A DNA stretch of 64,000 nt from an uncultured Roseobacter sp. GTDB taxonomy: Bacteria > Pseudomonadota > Alphaproteobacteria > Rhodobacterales > Rhodobacteraceae. Within the stretch, counting starts at the first letter, position 1, and each line of letters begins with the position of its first letter. Location: the NCBI GenBank assembly GCA_947488305.1, contig CANKZM010000001.1:620001-684000 (forward strand). Reading direction: 5' to 3'. Made by a program: the position numbers and the translations under genes. Of this stretch, positions 18,154-26,916 are shown piece after piece. Below the pieces are notes generated by a model that did not search any database, was not told the DNA's origin, and saw only the letters and a list, made by a program, of their open reading frames with translations.

Positions 18154-18345
18154 ATGTTTGAAGCTTTGACACATGAAACATTGTTAACAGGCGCTATTCT
18201 GGGTGCCAGCGCGCTTGCCCTGCTGGGCGGCGTGTCGATGATGCTATCTCCTCGAAAAGCCCCAGGTCGGGTGGACGTGGAAGATGCGGTGCGCAAAGCA
18301 CCTTACCACCGTCTGCACAACGTTTTGCCTAAGCATCACGGCTGA
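18154..18345 (+). CDS. Small single-pass membrane protein
   Basis: 63 residues from the ATG at 18154, which has AAGGAGAGG 4-12 bases upstream. One transmembrane helix near the N-terminus (LLTGAILGASALALLGGVSMML) is followed by a basic tail (RKAPGRVDVEDAVRKAPYHR). Good ribosome site and typical codon use support it. Function unknown. Confidence 0.6.
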   Translation: MFEALTHETLLTGAILGASALALLGGVSMMLSPRKAPGRVDVEDAVRKAPYHRLHNVLPKHHG

Positions 18346-18395
18346 CTAGACGAAGTCAGGCACATTAAGAGGCGCGCCTAACAGTCTGAATAGAT

Positions 18396-19214
18396 TTATC
18401 TCGTTGGCCGAGTATCGGGCAACTGTATGTTTGCAACCTGTTCGGCAATTGGATCGGTTGAAAGCGGATGTGTGTCGGCGGAAAACTCCGCAGGATCTGT
18501 CATCTTGACCCATTGACCGCGGCTGTAGACCTCTAACCCGGCAAACTTTGCCTTGTAGCCCATTTTCTGGCTGCCTGGCACCCAATACCCCAAATAGACG
18601 TATGGCAGACCGGCTTCGCGGGCAATTTCGATATGATCCAGGATCATGTAAGTGCCCAGCGACCGCCGCTGCATATTGGGCGCATAGAATGAATAGACCA
18701 TGCTGAGCCCGTCTGACAGGACGTCCGTGAGGCTCACACCGATCAAATCACCGCGGCCTTCATGAGAATATTCGACAACGCGGCTCCTGATCGGTGTTTC
18801 TTCGATCATTGCTGCAAATTCGAAAACATCCATATCTGCCATGCCGCCGTCCGCATGGCGACTATCGAGATAAGACCGAAACAACTCGTATTGCTCTTCT
18901 GATGCCCACGGCGATTTCGCCCGCCGTATCAAGTCTGCATTCCGTCCGGCGGCCCGCTTCTGGCTGCGCGAGGGTTCGAATGCATTTACGTCAATGCGTG
19001 CGGATAAACAGGCGGAACATTCCGCGCACGATGGACGGTAAAGTACGTTTTGGGAACGACGAAAGCCCTGCTGAGACAGGCTATCATTCAACCGGTCCGC
19101 ATTTTCCCCCTGAAGCGCGGTGAAGAGCTTTCGCTCCATCCGCCCTTCCAGATAGGGACAAGGCTGCGGCGCGGTCACGTAAAACTGTGGCGCTATTGGC
19201 AGTGTGTGGCGCAT
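18396..19214 (-). CDS. bpt: Aspartate/glutamate leucyltransferase (arginyltransferase family)
   Basis: Transfers leucine from Leu-tRNA to proteins with N-terminal Asp or Glu, making them N-degrons for ClpS/ClpAP. The 272-residue product has the ATE N-terminal Cys cluster (CPYL, CAECSAC) and the C-terminal ATE domain ([39 protein letters not shown]). Start at 19214 ([12 protein letters not shown]) has GCGGA upstream and matches the usual family start; an extension to 19250 is unlikely. Bacterial members of this subgroup are normally Bpt rather than true arginyltransferases. Confidence 0.92.
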   Translation of the reverse strand: MRHTLPIAPQFYVTAPQPCPYLEGRMERKLFTALQGENADRLNDSLSQQGFRRSQNVLYRPSCAECSACLSARIDVNAFEPSRSQKRAAGRNADLIRRAKSPWASEEQYELFRSYLDSRHADGGMADMDVFEFAAMIEETPIRSRVVEYSHEGRGDLIGVSLTDVLSDGLSMVYSFYAPNMQRRSLGTYMILDHIEIAREAGLPYVYLGYWVPGSQKMGYKAKFAGLEVYSRGQWVKMTDPAEFSADTHPLSTDPIAEQVANIQLPDTRPTR

Positions 19215-19282
19215 GTTTGTTCCGCAATTGCGTTTGCAATAAGATAACAAGGACAGCGGCGGTAAGGCAAGTCGGCAAAAGG

Positions 19283-19729
19283 TTAACGGAGCAAGGCTCT
19301 CTTGTTGATCATGACAGTGCCCAACACATGGTCTGACAGGCCTTGACCACGCTCAGTTGCAGCCATCATCACCATGGAAATCAATTGAAAAATCGGCACA
19401 GCCCAGCTCAACGTATAGCCCAGCGTATGTGCAAATGCGCTGCCAGCGTCCATTCGGTCACCGTTTGACTGGCGCAATTCGATTGCAAATAGCCGCATAC
19501 CCCAGGTGCCGGAGGAATTCGCAATTGTGACCGTTCTGTAGGCAAAGCCCACGACCAGAAAAAGAAACGGAAAGAAAAAGATGCCGGTGAATGCCGTAAA
19601 GGGCAGGATCACGATGCAGGCGAGGAGGGTAATCAAGGCATCAACTCCCCAGGCCAGCAGCCGTTTCAAAGGCACGTCCTTGTAGAAATCTGGTTGGGCG
19701 TAGGGGTCAGGGATCGCGGACATCGTCAT
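19283..19729 (-). CDS. RDD-family membrane protein
   Basis: 148 residues. RDD motif region [20 protein letters not shown] with Arg and Asp in the first helix, a second helix [14 protein letters not shown], the conserved [13 protein letters not shown] segment and a third helix near [16 protein letters not shown] proteins are small inner-membrane proteins, some with transport or stress roles; the substrate here is unknown. About 60 bases downstream of the DUF2852 gene on the same strand. Confidence 0.85.
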   Translation of the reverse strand: MTMSAIPDPYAQPDFYKDVPLKRLLAWGVDALITLLACIVILPFTAFTGIFFFPFLFLVVGFAYRTVTIANSSGTWGMRLFAIELRQSNGDRMDAGSAFAHTLGYTLSWAVPIFQLISMVMMAATERGQGLSDHVLGTVMINKRALLR

Positions 19730-19791
19730 ACCTTTGGAATAGTGTTCGGCTCCCGGGAAGATCCCGGAAACCGGAGAGATAAGTCAGAGTA

Positions 19792-20211
19792 TCAGGCCTC
19801 TGGTGCGCGCTCTTCAGCTTTTTTGGCACGCTCGTCCATGAATTGGTCGAACTCAGCCTTGTCTTTAGCGTCCCGCAAGCGTTCGAGGAAAGCCTCAAAT
19901 TTGTCTTGCTCTTCTTCGAGGCGGCGCAGGGTATCTGCCTTGTAAGTGTCAAATGCACTGTTGCCCGTTGATCGCATTGCGGTCGAGGTCGTGCGCCATG
20001 TTGTAGCGCCTTTGCGGCAGGAAGATGAGAACATGCGTTTGCTCCAGATCATGTAGGCCAAAAGGGCAAGACCAACCGGCCAGAAGAGAATGAAACCAAG
20101 GACCATTGCGGCGATCCAGGCTCCTTTGCCCTTGTTGTCCAGCCAGTTTTCTGTCCGTGCGAACCATCCGGGCTGGGCTACGACGGGATCGGTCTGCGTA
20201 AGGGTGGTCAT
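19792..20211 (-). CDS. DUF2852-family membrane protein
   Basis: 139 residues from the ATG at 20211, which has GAAAGG upstream. A short polar N-terminus and tryptophan-containing lead (NWLDNKGKGAWIAAMV) run into one clear membrane helix (MVLGFILFWPVGLALLAYMIW). The C-terminal half is a long charged helix, probably coiled-coil (LRRLEEEQDKFEAFLERLRDAKDKA). This matches the DUF2852 family, function unknown. Twin 19-bp palindromes lie 47 and 105 bases upstream of its start and may control it. Confidence 0.85.
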   Translation of the reverse strand: MTTLTQTDPVVAQPGWFARTENWLDNKGKGAWIAAMVLGFILFWPVGLALLAYMIWSKRMFSSSCRKGATTWRTTSTAMRSTGNSAFDTYKADTLRRLEEEQDKFEAFLERLRDAKDKAEFDQFMDERAKKAEERAPEA

Positions 20212-20257
20212 AGAAGTACCTTTCAATATCAGTTTGCGGAGCCGGTGTTTCGTCCGG

Positions 20258-20276
20258 ATGTGAATGCTTTTCACAT
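20258..20276. promoter_or_regulatory. Candidate operator copy 1: ATGTGAATGCTTTTCACAT
   Basis: Perfect palindromic arms ATGTGAA/TTCACAT around a 5-base centre, in the divergent DUF2852-glnE gap. A near-identical second copy lies 58 bases away centre to centre. The TGTGA-N7-TCACA spacing differs from the CRP consensus (N6), so a different dimeric regulator is likely. Confidence 0.55.
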
Positions 20277-20315
20277 TGAATAGATTGGAACGGAAACCGG
20301 ATTGCGCAAGGGGAA

Positions 20316-20334
20316 ATGTGAATGTTTTTTACAT
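20316..20334. promoter_or_regulatory. Candidate operator copy 2: ATGTGAATGTTTTTTACAT
   Basis: Same 19-bp element as copy 1, differing at two positions (C to T at 10 and 15). A half-site-like ATGTAAAT follows at about 20349. It is 149 bases upstream of glnE. Confidence 0.5.
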
Positions 20335-20482
20335 TATTTTGTAAAGCATATGTAAATCAGCGATTTAAGTGCCATAAGGTGATGGGATGGATGCTGTAAA
20401 TGCGGCCCATCGACCAGGAATCTGTGGCTTGTGAATGGATGGATGATTGACCTCTCGTGCTCCTGAGGCGAAACCTTGATGC

Positions 20483-23275
20483 ATGAATCTGTCAGATGCC
20501 ATCATCCGTGTCCCACGTCCGTTCGATGCTGAAAAAGGGCGGGAAGTTGCAGCAACTGTCGTTGATGTTTCGCCCGAAGTTCTAGCTTTGTGCGCCGGCA
20601 CTGCAGGATGCAGCCCCTACCTTGCATCACTGATCGAAAAAGAATCCGCGTGGATCACGGAGGCGGTGAGCAATTGTGATGGGGCGGTGCAAGCCGAGAT
20701 CGAAGCGGCACGCAATCATGGGCCTGATGGTATCGCTGATGGGCTGAGACGTGGAAAACGGCGGATCGCCCTGATGACCGCGCTTTGTGATCTCGCAGGG
20801 GCCTGGCCATTGGAAAAGGTTACGGGCGTATTGAGTGATTTTGCGGACGCGGCCTGCGACGCTGCCTTGCGCGCGGCTGTGCTCCAACAGATCCGGCGCG
20901 GAAAACTGCCCGGCATGTCCGAAGAAGACACCGAAACCGCCGCGGGAATGGTGGTGCTGGCGATGGGGAAAATGGGCGCCGGGGAGCTGAATTACTCCTC
21001 TGACATCGATCTCATTTGCCTTTTTGATGAAACGCGGTTCGACGGGACAGAGTATCAGGAGGCCCGCGCCGCGTTTGCAAGGGCTACACGCGCCATGAGC
21101 GCCACGCTCAGCGAGATAACTGCCAACGGATATGTCTTCCGGACAGATTTGCGCCTGCGTCCCGATCCATCTGTCACCCCTGTCTGCATCGCCATGGAAG
21201 CGGCCGAGCAATACTATGAAAGTCTGGGGCGGACATGGGAGCGCGCGGCCTATATCAAAGCGCGGCCTGCTGCGGGAGACATTGCTGCAGGGAACCGGTT
21301 TCTGGAGGCTCTGAGACCGTTTGTCTGGCGCAGGCACCTTGATTTTGCGGCGATACAGGATGCCCATGATATGCGGCTTGCCATCCGCGAGCACAAAGGC
21401 CTGGGCGGTCCAATCACGTTGCAGGGTCACAACATGAAACTGGGGCGCGGCGGTATTCGTGAGATCGAGTTCTTTACCCAGACCCGTCAATTGATCGCTG
21501 GAGGCCGCGATCCTGATCTGAGATGTCGTGGCACGGTGCCCGGACTGCGGGTCTTGGCTCAGAAAGAGTGGATTGACCCGCCCGTCGCCACCTCCCTTGA
21601 GGAACATTATGTGGCGCATCGCACCGTCGAGCATCGTTTGCAGATGGTTCAGGATGCGCAAACCCACAGCTTGCCCCGTTCTGAAGAGGGATTTGCCCGC
21701 TTGGCTGCGATGATGGATTGCGATGTCGCTGACCTCAAAGACGACATCCGCCAGCGTCTTGAAGCGGTCCATGAAATGACGGAAGGGTTTTTTGCGCCGG
21801 GCAAGCCCGCGCCAGAACAGAAGGTTCTGGAACTGGACCAATCCATACTGGATCGCTGGATCAGCTATCCGGCGCTGCGCAGTGCACGCAGTCGGCAGGT
21901 ATTTGAGCGGGTCAAGCCTGATCTGCTGTCCCGGCTGGCTGATGCTGCGCGCCCCCAAGAGGCACTGGTGGCCTTTGATGGTTTCTTGTCTGGTTTGCCC
22001 GCAGGCGTCCAGCTTTTCTCGCTCCTTGATGCGAACCCACAGCTTACAGATCTGATTATCGACATTACCGGTACGTCGCCTGCGCTTGCGCAGTATCTTT
22101 CTCGCAATGCTGGTGTTTTTGATGCGGTGATTGGCGGCGCGTTCTTTATCGAATGGCCCGGCCGAGAGGGGCTGGAGAACATCCTGCACCCGGTGCTGGC
22201 CACGGAGAGCGACTATGAGCGCCAACTGGACGCCGCACGGCGTTGGCACAAGGAATGGCATTTCCGCATTGGTGTGCATTTGCTGCGGGGCTTAATTTCT
22301 GCTCAGGAAGCGAATGAGCAATACACGGATCTGGCGCGTGCGGTTTTGTCAGCGCTGTTCCCAAAAGTTGTTGAAGAATTTGCGATCAAACATGGCTCGC
22401 CGCCAGGGCGAGGTGCCATTGTTTTGGGCATGGGGTCGCTGGGTGCGGGGACATTAAGTGCCGGGTCAGACCTGGACCTTATTGTCATTTATGATCCGTT
22501 GGATTCGGAAAGTTCAGACGGAAAGAAACCCCTTCTGACAAGGCCTTACTACGCAAGGTTCACGCAGGCTCTCATCACGGCGGTCACAGCGCCGATGCCT
22601 CAGGGACGGTTATTTGAGGTAGACATGCGACTGCGCCCCTCGGGGAACCAGGGGCCGGTCGCAACCAGTTGGCCGTCTTTTCAATCCTACCAGCGGGACC
22701 AGGCCTGGACGTGGGAGCATCTGGCGTTGACCCGGGCTGTTGTGGTTGCGGGGCCAGATGGTCTGGCTCAAGACGTCAGAGACTTTCAGTTTGCCTTGCT
22801 GAGTGAGCCGCGCGCGCCAGAAGATGTGGCACGTGAGGTTGTTCAGATGCGTGACCGCATTCGGGATGCAAAGTCACCTGAAGGCATTTGGGATGTAAAA
22901 ATCGGACCCGGACGATTGCAGGAAGTCGAGTTGATGGCACAAGCGGGGGCCTTGCTTGTTGGTCATCCGGGCGCAAGCGTTGCAGAAGGGCTAGCTGGCG
23001 CGGTTGAGAAAGGGTTGCTCGAAGCAGATGGGGCAGAATTGCTGTCGCAAGCGGCAACACTGATGAGCACGGTTCACACCGCAGTAAGGCTGCTGTCCGA
23101 CAAAACCCTCGATAGCGACGCGTTGGGTGTGGCGGCACAGGGTTATCTGTTGCGGACCACAGGGTTTGAGAAATTGGTGGATTTGGAGGCTGAGTTAACC
23201 GAGAACTACAGGCGCGCAGATGAAGTCCTGACAAGAGCCCTGAAGACATTTGAAGAAGGTGAGGTTCCGGAATGA
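20483..23275 (+). CDS. glnE: Bifunctional glutamine synthetase adenylyltransferase/adenylyl-removing enzyme
   Basis: Controls glutamine synthetase by adding or removing AMP on its tyrosine, answering PII state. The 930-residue product has two nucleotidyltransferase domains: N-terminal deadenylylase (MGAGELNYSSDIDLICLFD, about residues 165-185) and C-terminal adenylylase (LGAGTLSAGSDLDLIVIYD, about 655-675), each followed by a PII-uridylyltransferase-like helical domain (GRGGIREIEFFTQ and GPGRLQEVELMAQ). Length is normal. The ATG at 20483 fits the family start. Its stop overlaps the start of the following 89-residue gene. Confidence 0.97.
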   Translation: MNLSDAIIRVPRPFDAEKGREVAATVVDVSPEVLALCAGTAGCSPYLASLIEKESAWITEAVSNCDGAVQAEIEAARNHGPDGIADGLRRGKRRIALMTALCDLAGAWPLEKVTGVLSDFADAACDAALRAAVLQQIRRGKLPGMSEEDTETAAGMVVLAMGKMGAGELNYSSDIDLICLFDETRFDGTEYQEARAAFARATRAMSATLSEITANGYVFRTDLRLRPDPSVTPVCIAMEAAEQYYESLGRTWERAAYIKARPAAGDIAAGNRFLEALRPFVWRRHLDFAAIQDAHDMRLAIREHKGLGGPITLQGHNMKLGRGGIREIEFFTQTRQLIAGGRDPDLRCRGTVPGLRVLAQKEWIDPPVATSLEEHYVAHRTVEHRLQMVQDAQTHSLPRSEEGFARLAAMMDCDVADLKDDIRQRLEAVHEMTEGFFAPGKPAPEQKVLELDQSILDRWISYPALRSARSRQVFERVKPDLLSRLADAARPQEALVAFDGFLSGLPAGVQLFSLLDANPQLTDLIIDITGTSPALAQYLSRNAGVFDAVIGGAFFIEWPGREGLENILHPVLATESDYERQLDAARRWHKEWHFRIGVHLLRGLISAQEANEQYTDLARAVLSALFPKVVEEFAIKHGSPPGRGAIVLGMGSLGAGTLSAGSDLDLIVIYDPLDSESSDGKKPLLTRPYYARFTQALITAVTAPMPQGRLFEVDMRLRPSGNQGPVATSWPSFQSYQRDQAWTWEHLALTRAVVVAGPDGLAQDVRDFQFALLSEPRAPEDVAREVVQMRDRIRDAKSPEGIWDVKIGPGRLQEVELMAQAGALLVGHPGASVAEGLAGAVEKGLLEADGAELLSQAATLMSTVHTAVRLLSDKTLDSDALGVAAQGYLLRTTGFEKLVDLEAELTENYRRADEVLTRALKTFEEGEVPE

Positions 23276-23541
23276 AGGGACATCCGAACGATCCTAAGGG
23301 CTTGATCTTTGAAGCCTATCGCATTGAAGGTATTGAGAAATCTGAATGCCGAAGTATTTTCTTGGATTGGGCACTCAGCCTGCCCATGGAACGAGACACC
23401 GGGCAGGCTCTGCGGCATTTGATATCTGAATACGCAGATCAACATCCCGATCACCCGATGAATGACGTGATGAAGGAAGGGCTCACCGGGCTTGCATCAC
23501 CGCGGCGCCGAGGGGGCTGGAGGTCACGGGTAAGGAACTAA
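23272..23541 (+). CDS. Conserved small protein overlapping glnE
   Basis: 89 residues. The ATG overlaps the glnE TGA as ATGA. Sequence is soluble and acidic-to-basic, with helices FEAYRIEGIEKSECRSIFLDWALSLP and a basic C-terminus RRRGGWRSRVRN. Not a family I can name. Coupling to glnE suggests a role in nitrogen control or simply cotranslation. Confidence 0.7.
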   Translation: MKGHPNDPKGLIFEAYRIEGIEKSECRSIFLDWALSLPMERDTGQALRHLISEYADQHPDHPMNDVMKEGLTGLASPRRRGGWRSRVRN

Positions 23542-23668
23542 ATTACCCATTTTTTTGCGGTATTTGCCGCGAAATTTGATAAAATTGAACACAATTTTGA
23601 CTGGTTCCAGGCGCAAACGGGGCCTTGCGGATCGTGGTTTTCCGCAGCTTCGTTTCCAGGAGAACGAG

Positions 23669-24316
23669 ATGAAACAGTTGAATATGATTGCGGCCTTGGT
23701 ATTTGGCTTTGCGCTATCCGGATGTGCGACGGTGGATTTTCCCAGCCGAAATGCCGGTTACGATGATAATACCCGGACCTTTTGGGCACGGGATGTAGAC
23801 CAATCGGCGGCGAAAATACCGCTCTCGACAGCGCGGATTGTCGACATAAATATTTCTGTGCCGAAGACGTTAGAGGTCTCCGAAGAGAACCGTTATTATC
23901 CAGCGGGGGACATTGTCTGGCGTGGTGAGCCTGCGGGTGACCGGTACCAGCAGGTTGAAGCAATTTTCAAAGACGGGCTGTCACGAGGCGTTGCCGGTAT
24001 CGGCGGCAGTGTGCCAGCTGTTCTGGACATCAAAGTGGAGAGGTTCCACAGCGTCACCGAGAAAACCCGCTACACGGTTGGTGGTGTCCACTCGATCCGA
24101 TTTGCGATGACATTGCGGGATGCGCGTACCGGTGAGGTTCTGAGCGGCCCTAAGGACGTCAAAGCAAATCTCAAAGCTTACGGGGGGCAACGCGCCCTGG
24201 AAGCGGATCGTCAGGGGCAGACGCAGCGCGTTCGGATCGTGGCGCATCTTTCAGATGTGATTCAGGCTGAATTGGGGCGTCCGGCGAAAAGACAGGTCGC
24301 TACTGCAAATCCGTGA
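23669..24316 (+). CDS. Conserved lipoprotein (DUF6778-like)
   Basis: 215 residues from the ATG at 23669, with CCAGGAGAAC upstream. The N-terminus is a lipoprotein signal, MKQLNMIAALVFGFALSGC, with the lipidated Cys at 19. The mature part has a beta-rich domain (TARIVDINISVPKTLEVSEEN, HSIRFAMTLRDARTGEVL). Resembles the DUF6778 family of Rhodobacterales envelope lipoproteins; exact role unknown. Upstream codons back to 23555 are open but lack a ribosome site. Confidence 0.8.
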   Translation: MKQLNMIAALVFGFALSGCATVDFPSRNAGYDDNTRTFWARDVDQSAAKIPLSTARIVDINISVPKTLEVSEENRYYPAGDIVWRGEPAGDRYQQVEAIFKDGLSRGVAGIGGSVPAVLDIKVERFHSVTEKTRYTVGGVHSIRFAMTLRDARTGEVLSGPKDVKANLKAYGGQRALEADRQGQTQRVRIVAHLSDVIQAELGRPAKRQVATANP

Positions 24317-24377
24317 TGCGCCGACGGCGCGGTTTCTGACCTTTTCCTGAGCGGCGCTTAGGAGTAGAGCATGGCGC

Positions 24378-25601
24378 ATGAACGCACCACATTCAAATTC
24401 CGCCGATGCTGCGGGCGATTTGCCCGTTGTAAGGCTCAAACCCAAGGCGAATGTCCGAGCCATACGTCATGGATTTCCTTGGGTATTCGCTAATGAACTC
24501 GTGACAGACCGGCGCACGAAGTCACGCGCGCCCGGCAGTTTGGCGGTACTGGAGGATAGCGCCCGGCATCCGCTGGGGATCGTGGCGCTCAATCCCGCAT
24601 CCAAGATCATCTGCCGCATGTTGGATCGTGATCCGCAGGCACGGATCGATACCGATTGGTTCACGCAACGCATTTCAAAGTCGCTCCTTGCCCGTGAGCG
24701 GTTGTTTGATGCGCCGTATTACCGTCTGGTCCATGCCGAAGCGGATGGGATGCCCGGTGTCATTATTGACCGGTTTGGAGACACAGCAGTGATCCAACCC
24801 AACGCGGCCTGGGGCGAGGCTTTAATTGTACCGCTCACTGAGGCTTTGGTGGCGGTAACGGGTGTCAAAAACGTTTTGAAGAATGCGACAGGGCGCACCC
24901 GGGCGCTGGAAGGGCTCGATTCAGAAAATGCCGTATTGACCGGGAACGCGCCAACTAGCGCTGTTCCGGTTCAGATGAACGGCGCAACCTATATGGCGGA
25001 TTTGACCGGAGGACAAAAAACGGGGTTATTCTTCGACCAGCGACCCAATCATGCTTTTGCCGCCAGCCTTGCAAAAGGAGCGCGTGTTCTCGACGTCTTT
25101 TCACATGTGGGCGGATTTTCCCTCGCGGCGCTAGCGCATGGGGCACAATCGGCACTCGCGGTGGATTCTTCCGTTCCGGCACTTGATCTGGCCAGTCAGG
25201 GCGCAGAGGTGTCACGAGTGGCAGATCGGTTTGAGACGCGACGCGGGGATGCCTTTGACGTGCTTGCTGCATTGGCAAGCGAAGGTGCGCGCTTTGATCT
25301 GGTCATCTGCGACCCGCCCGCCTTTGCACCGTCGAAGAATGCATTGGACTCAGGGTTACGCGCCTACGAACGGATTGCGCGTCTGGCTGCCCCTTTGGTG
25401 GCCGAGAACGGCGTTATCGGCTTGTGCTCTTGCTCTCATGCCGCGGATCTTACGGCGTTTCGCGGTACCAGTGTACGCGGTATCGGTCGGGCAGGGCGCA
25501 GCCCGGCTTTGATTTACACGGGGTTTGCTGGGCCAGATCATCCGCAACTGCCACAATTGGCGGAAAGCGGCTATCTCAAATCTGTTTTCTTCCAGTTGTG
25601 A
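24378..25601 (+). CDS. Class I SAM-dependent rRNA methyltransferase (RlmI/RlmK-like)
   Basis: 407 residues. An N-terminal PUA-like domain (RLKPKANVRAIRHGFPWVFANEL) is followed by an RlmI-type linker (TGGQKTGLFFDQRPNH) and Rossmann fold methyltransferase: motif I VLDVFSHVGGFSLAAL, motif IV LVICDPPAF. The catalytic Cys region reads GLCSCSH. E. coli RlmI makes m5C1962 of 23S rRNA; specificity here is inferred. The stop codon overlaps the GTG of the PIN-domain gene. Confidence 0.88.
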   Translation: MNAPHSNSADAAGDLPVVRLKPKANVRAIRHGFPWVFANELVTDRRTKSRAPGSLAVLEDSARHPLGIVALNPASKIICRMLDRDPQARIDTDWFTQRISKSLLARERLFDAPYYRLVHAEADGMPGVIIDRFGDTAVIQPNAAWGEALIVPLTEALVAVTGVKNVLKNATGRTRALEGLDSENAVLTGNAPTSAVPVQMNGATYMADLTGGQKTGLFFDQRPNHAFAASLAKGARVLDVFSHVGGFSLAALAHGAQSALAVDSSVPALDLASQGAEVSRVADRFETRRGDAFDVLAALASEGARFDLVICDPPAFAPSKNALDSGLRAYERIARLAAPLVAENGVIGLCSCSHAADLTAFRGTSVRGIGRAGRSPALIYTGFAGPDHPQLPQLAESGYLKSVFFQL

Positions 25602-26137
25602 GGGTCCTGATCGACACTTGCGTGCTCTATCCGACGGTAATGCGCGAAATGGTTCTCGGGGCGGCACGCCGTGGCGCGTTTTCACCATTCTGGTCCGAAC
25701 GCATCCTTGAGGAATGGGCGCGTGCTGCGCGCAAACTGGGACCTGCTGGCGAGGCGCAAGCGCGTTCCGAAATCGCGCTGGTGAGCGCGGGTTTTCCCAA
25801 CGCCAAAACATCCGTGCCCAATGGCGCATTCTCACACCTTTGGTTGCCGGACGAGGATGATATCCATGTCTTGGCGGCTGCAATAACTGCATCAGCTGAC
25901 GCCATCATGACATTGAACGCAAAGGATTTTCCTCGTCAAACCCTCGCGGACGAGGGGGTGACGCGTGTGGACCCGGACGGGTTTCTTTATGACCTGTGGT
26001 TGCAAGATGCGCAGGTGATCGAAGACACGGCATCTGAGGTCTTGGCACAGGCCAGAACCCTTTCAGGGGAGGCATGGGAGATGCGCCCGCTACTCAAGAA
26101 AGCGCGCTTGCCGCGATGTGCCAAAGCGCTGGCCTAG
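25598..26137 (+). CDS. PIN-domain protein coupled to the methyltransferase gene
   Basis: 179 residues from GTG 25598, overlapping the upstream TGA as GTGA. PIN fold acidic residues are visible: LIDTCVLYP (Asp1), ERILEEW (Glu2), PDEDDIHVLAAAI (Asp3) and NAKDFP (Asp4), of the PIN_3 type. PIN proteins are usually Mg2+-dependent ribonucleases. No antitoxin-like gene is adjacent, so it does not look like a VapBC toxin; a partnership with the rRNA methyltransferase is possible. A longer frame starting at 25424 is antisense-free but overlaps the methyltransferase and is not used. Ends 4 bases into the M48 gene, tail to tail. Confidence 0.82.
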   Translation: MRVLIDTCVLYPTVMREMVLGAARRGAFSPFWSERILEEWARAARKLGPAGEAQARSEIALVSAGFPNAKTSVPNGAFSHLWLPDEDDIHVLAAAITASADAIMTLNAKDFPRQTLADEGVTRVDPDGFLYDLWLQDAQVIEDTASEVLAQARTLSGEAWEMRPLLKKARLPRCAKALA

Positions 26138-26829
26138 GGCTGGGGAAGACCGTCCCATTTCTCTTGCAGCTTTTGCAAAGCCTTGATGCGCTCATCCGTT
26201 TTGGGGTGGCTGAGCAGCCAGGCCGGTGCTGCGCCACCGCGCGCCGCCGTCAGTTTTTCAAGTTTTTCGAACATGCTGATCTGAGGTGCGACACCGATAC
26301 CGGCCTTCGTCAAAAGGGCCGCCGCATAGGCGTCGGCTTCGTATTCGTCATTGCGGGACAAGCGCGCGGCGACCAACGAGGTCAACGCACCGGCGATAAG
26401 CGGGCCGACGCCGGGAATAAAGCGCCCGATCACCATCGCCAGCGCCGTGCGCAAAGCGTTCTGACCGGAAAAGTCGATCATGCGCCTGCGGGAATGACCT
26501 AGGGCCACATGGCCCAATTCGTGCGCGATGACGCTGGCCATCTCATCAGCGGTCACTTCGCCAGCGCGGAACTTTTCGTAGAACCCTCGTGTGATGAAGA
26601 TGCGTCCATCGGGGGCGGCAAGGCCGTTGACAGGGTCAATCTCGTAGATATGCACTTTGATGCGGTCGACCTCGAGCGCCGCAGCCATCCGGTCGCTCAT
26701 GACCTTGAGCATGGGGTCCGCAAGTTCCGTGGACTGATCGTCCAGCGCCTTGGCTGTGCGCCAGGCGGAAAAACGATACATGACAAGGCCGTACATGATC
26801 GCCAGCAGGATGGGCGTCAACTTCAACAT
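26134..26829 (-). CDS. M48-family membrane zinc metallopeptidase
   Basis: 231 residues from MLKLTPILLAIMYGLVM, an N-terminal signal anchor. Zinc motif HELGHVALGH with the third ligand Glu in DEYEADAYAAALL about 65 residues later. Gly-rich membrane-like stretch between them (IGRFIPGVGPLIAGALTSLVAA). Resembles HtpX/BepA-type envelope quality-control proteases. Last gene of the minus-strand MoxR/VWA cluster, about 87 bases after the VWA gene. Confidence 0.9.
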   Translation of the reverse strand: MLKLTPILLAIMYGLVMYRFSAWRTAKALDDQSTELADPMLKVMSDRMAAALEVDRIKVHIYEIDPVNGLAAPDGRIFITRGFYEKFRAGEVTADEMASVIAHELGHVALGHSRRRMIDFSGQNALRTALAMVIGRFIPGVGPLIAGALTSLVAARLSRNDEYEADAYAAALLTKAGIGVAPQISMFEKLEKLTAARGGAAPAWLLSHPKTDERIKALQKLQEKWDGLPQP

Positions 26830-26916
26830 GGAACTTGATATGGGGTTGATTGTGCCGCTCGGCAAGCAACGGGTGCGCTTGGAGCCACTATTTGTGCATG
26901 TTGCAAAGGCCGCATG

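Noticed and set aside
20258-20334. CRP/FNR site
   Set aside because: Half-sites resemble TGTGA/TCACA but the spacing is one base too long, and the FNR TTGAT-N4-ATCAA pattern is absent.
20627-22279. 550-codon open frame antisense to glnE
   Set aside because: Lies wholly within glnE on the opposite strand, with composition of a codon-bias shadow (many His, Arg, Gln) and no recognisable domain.
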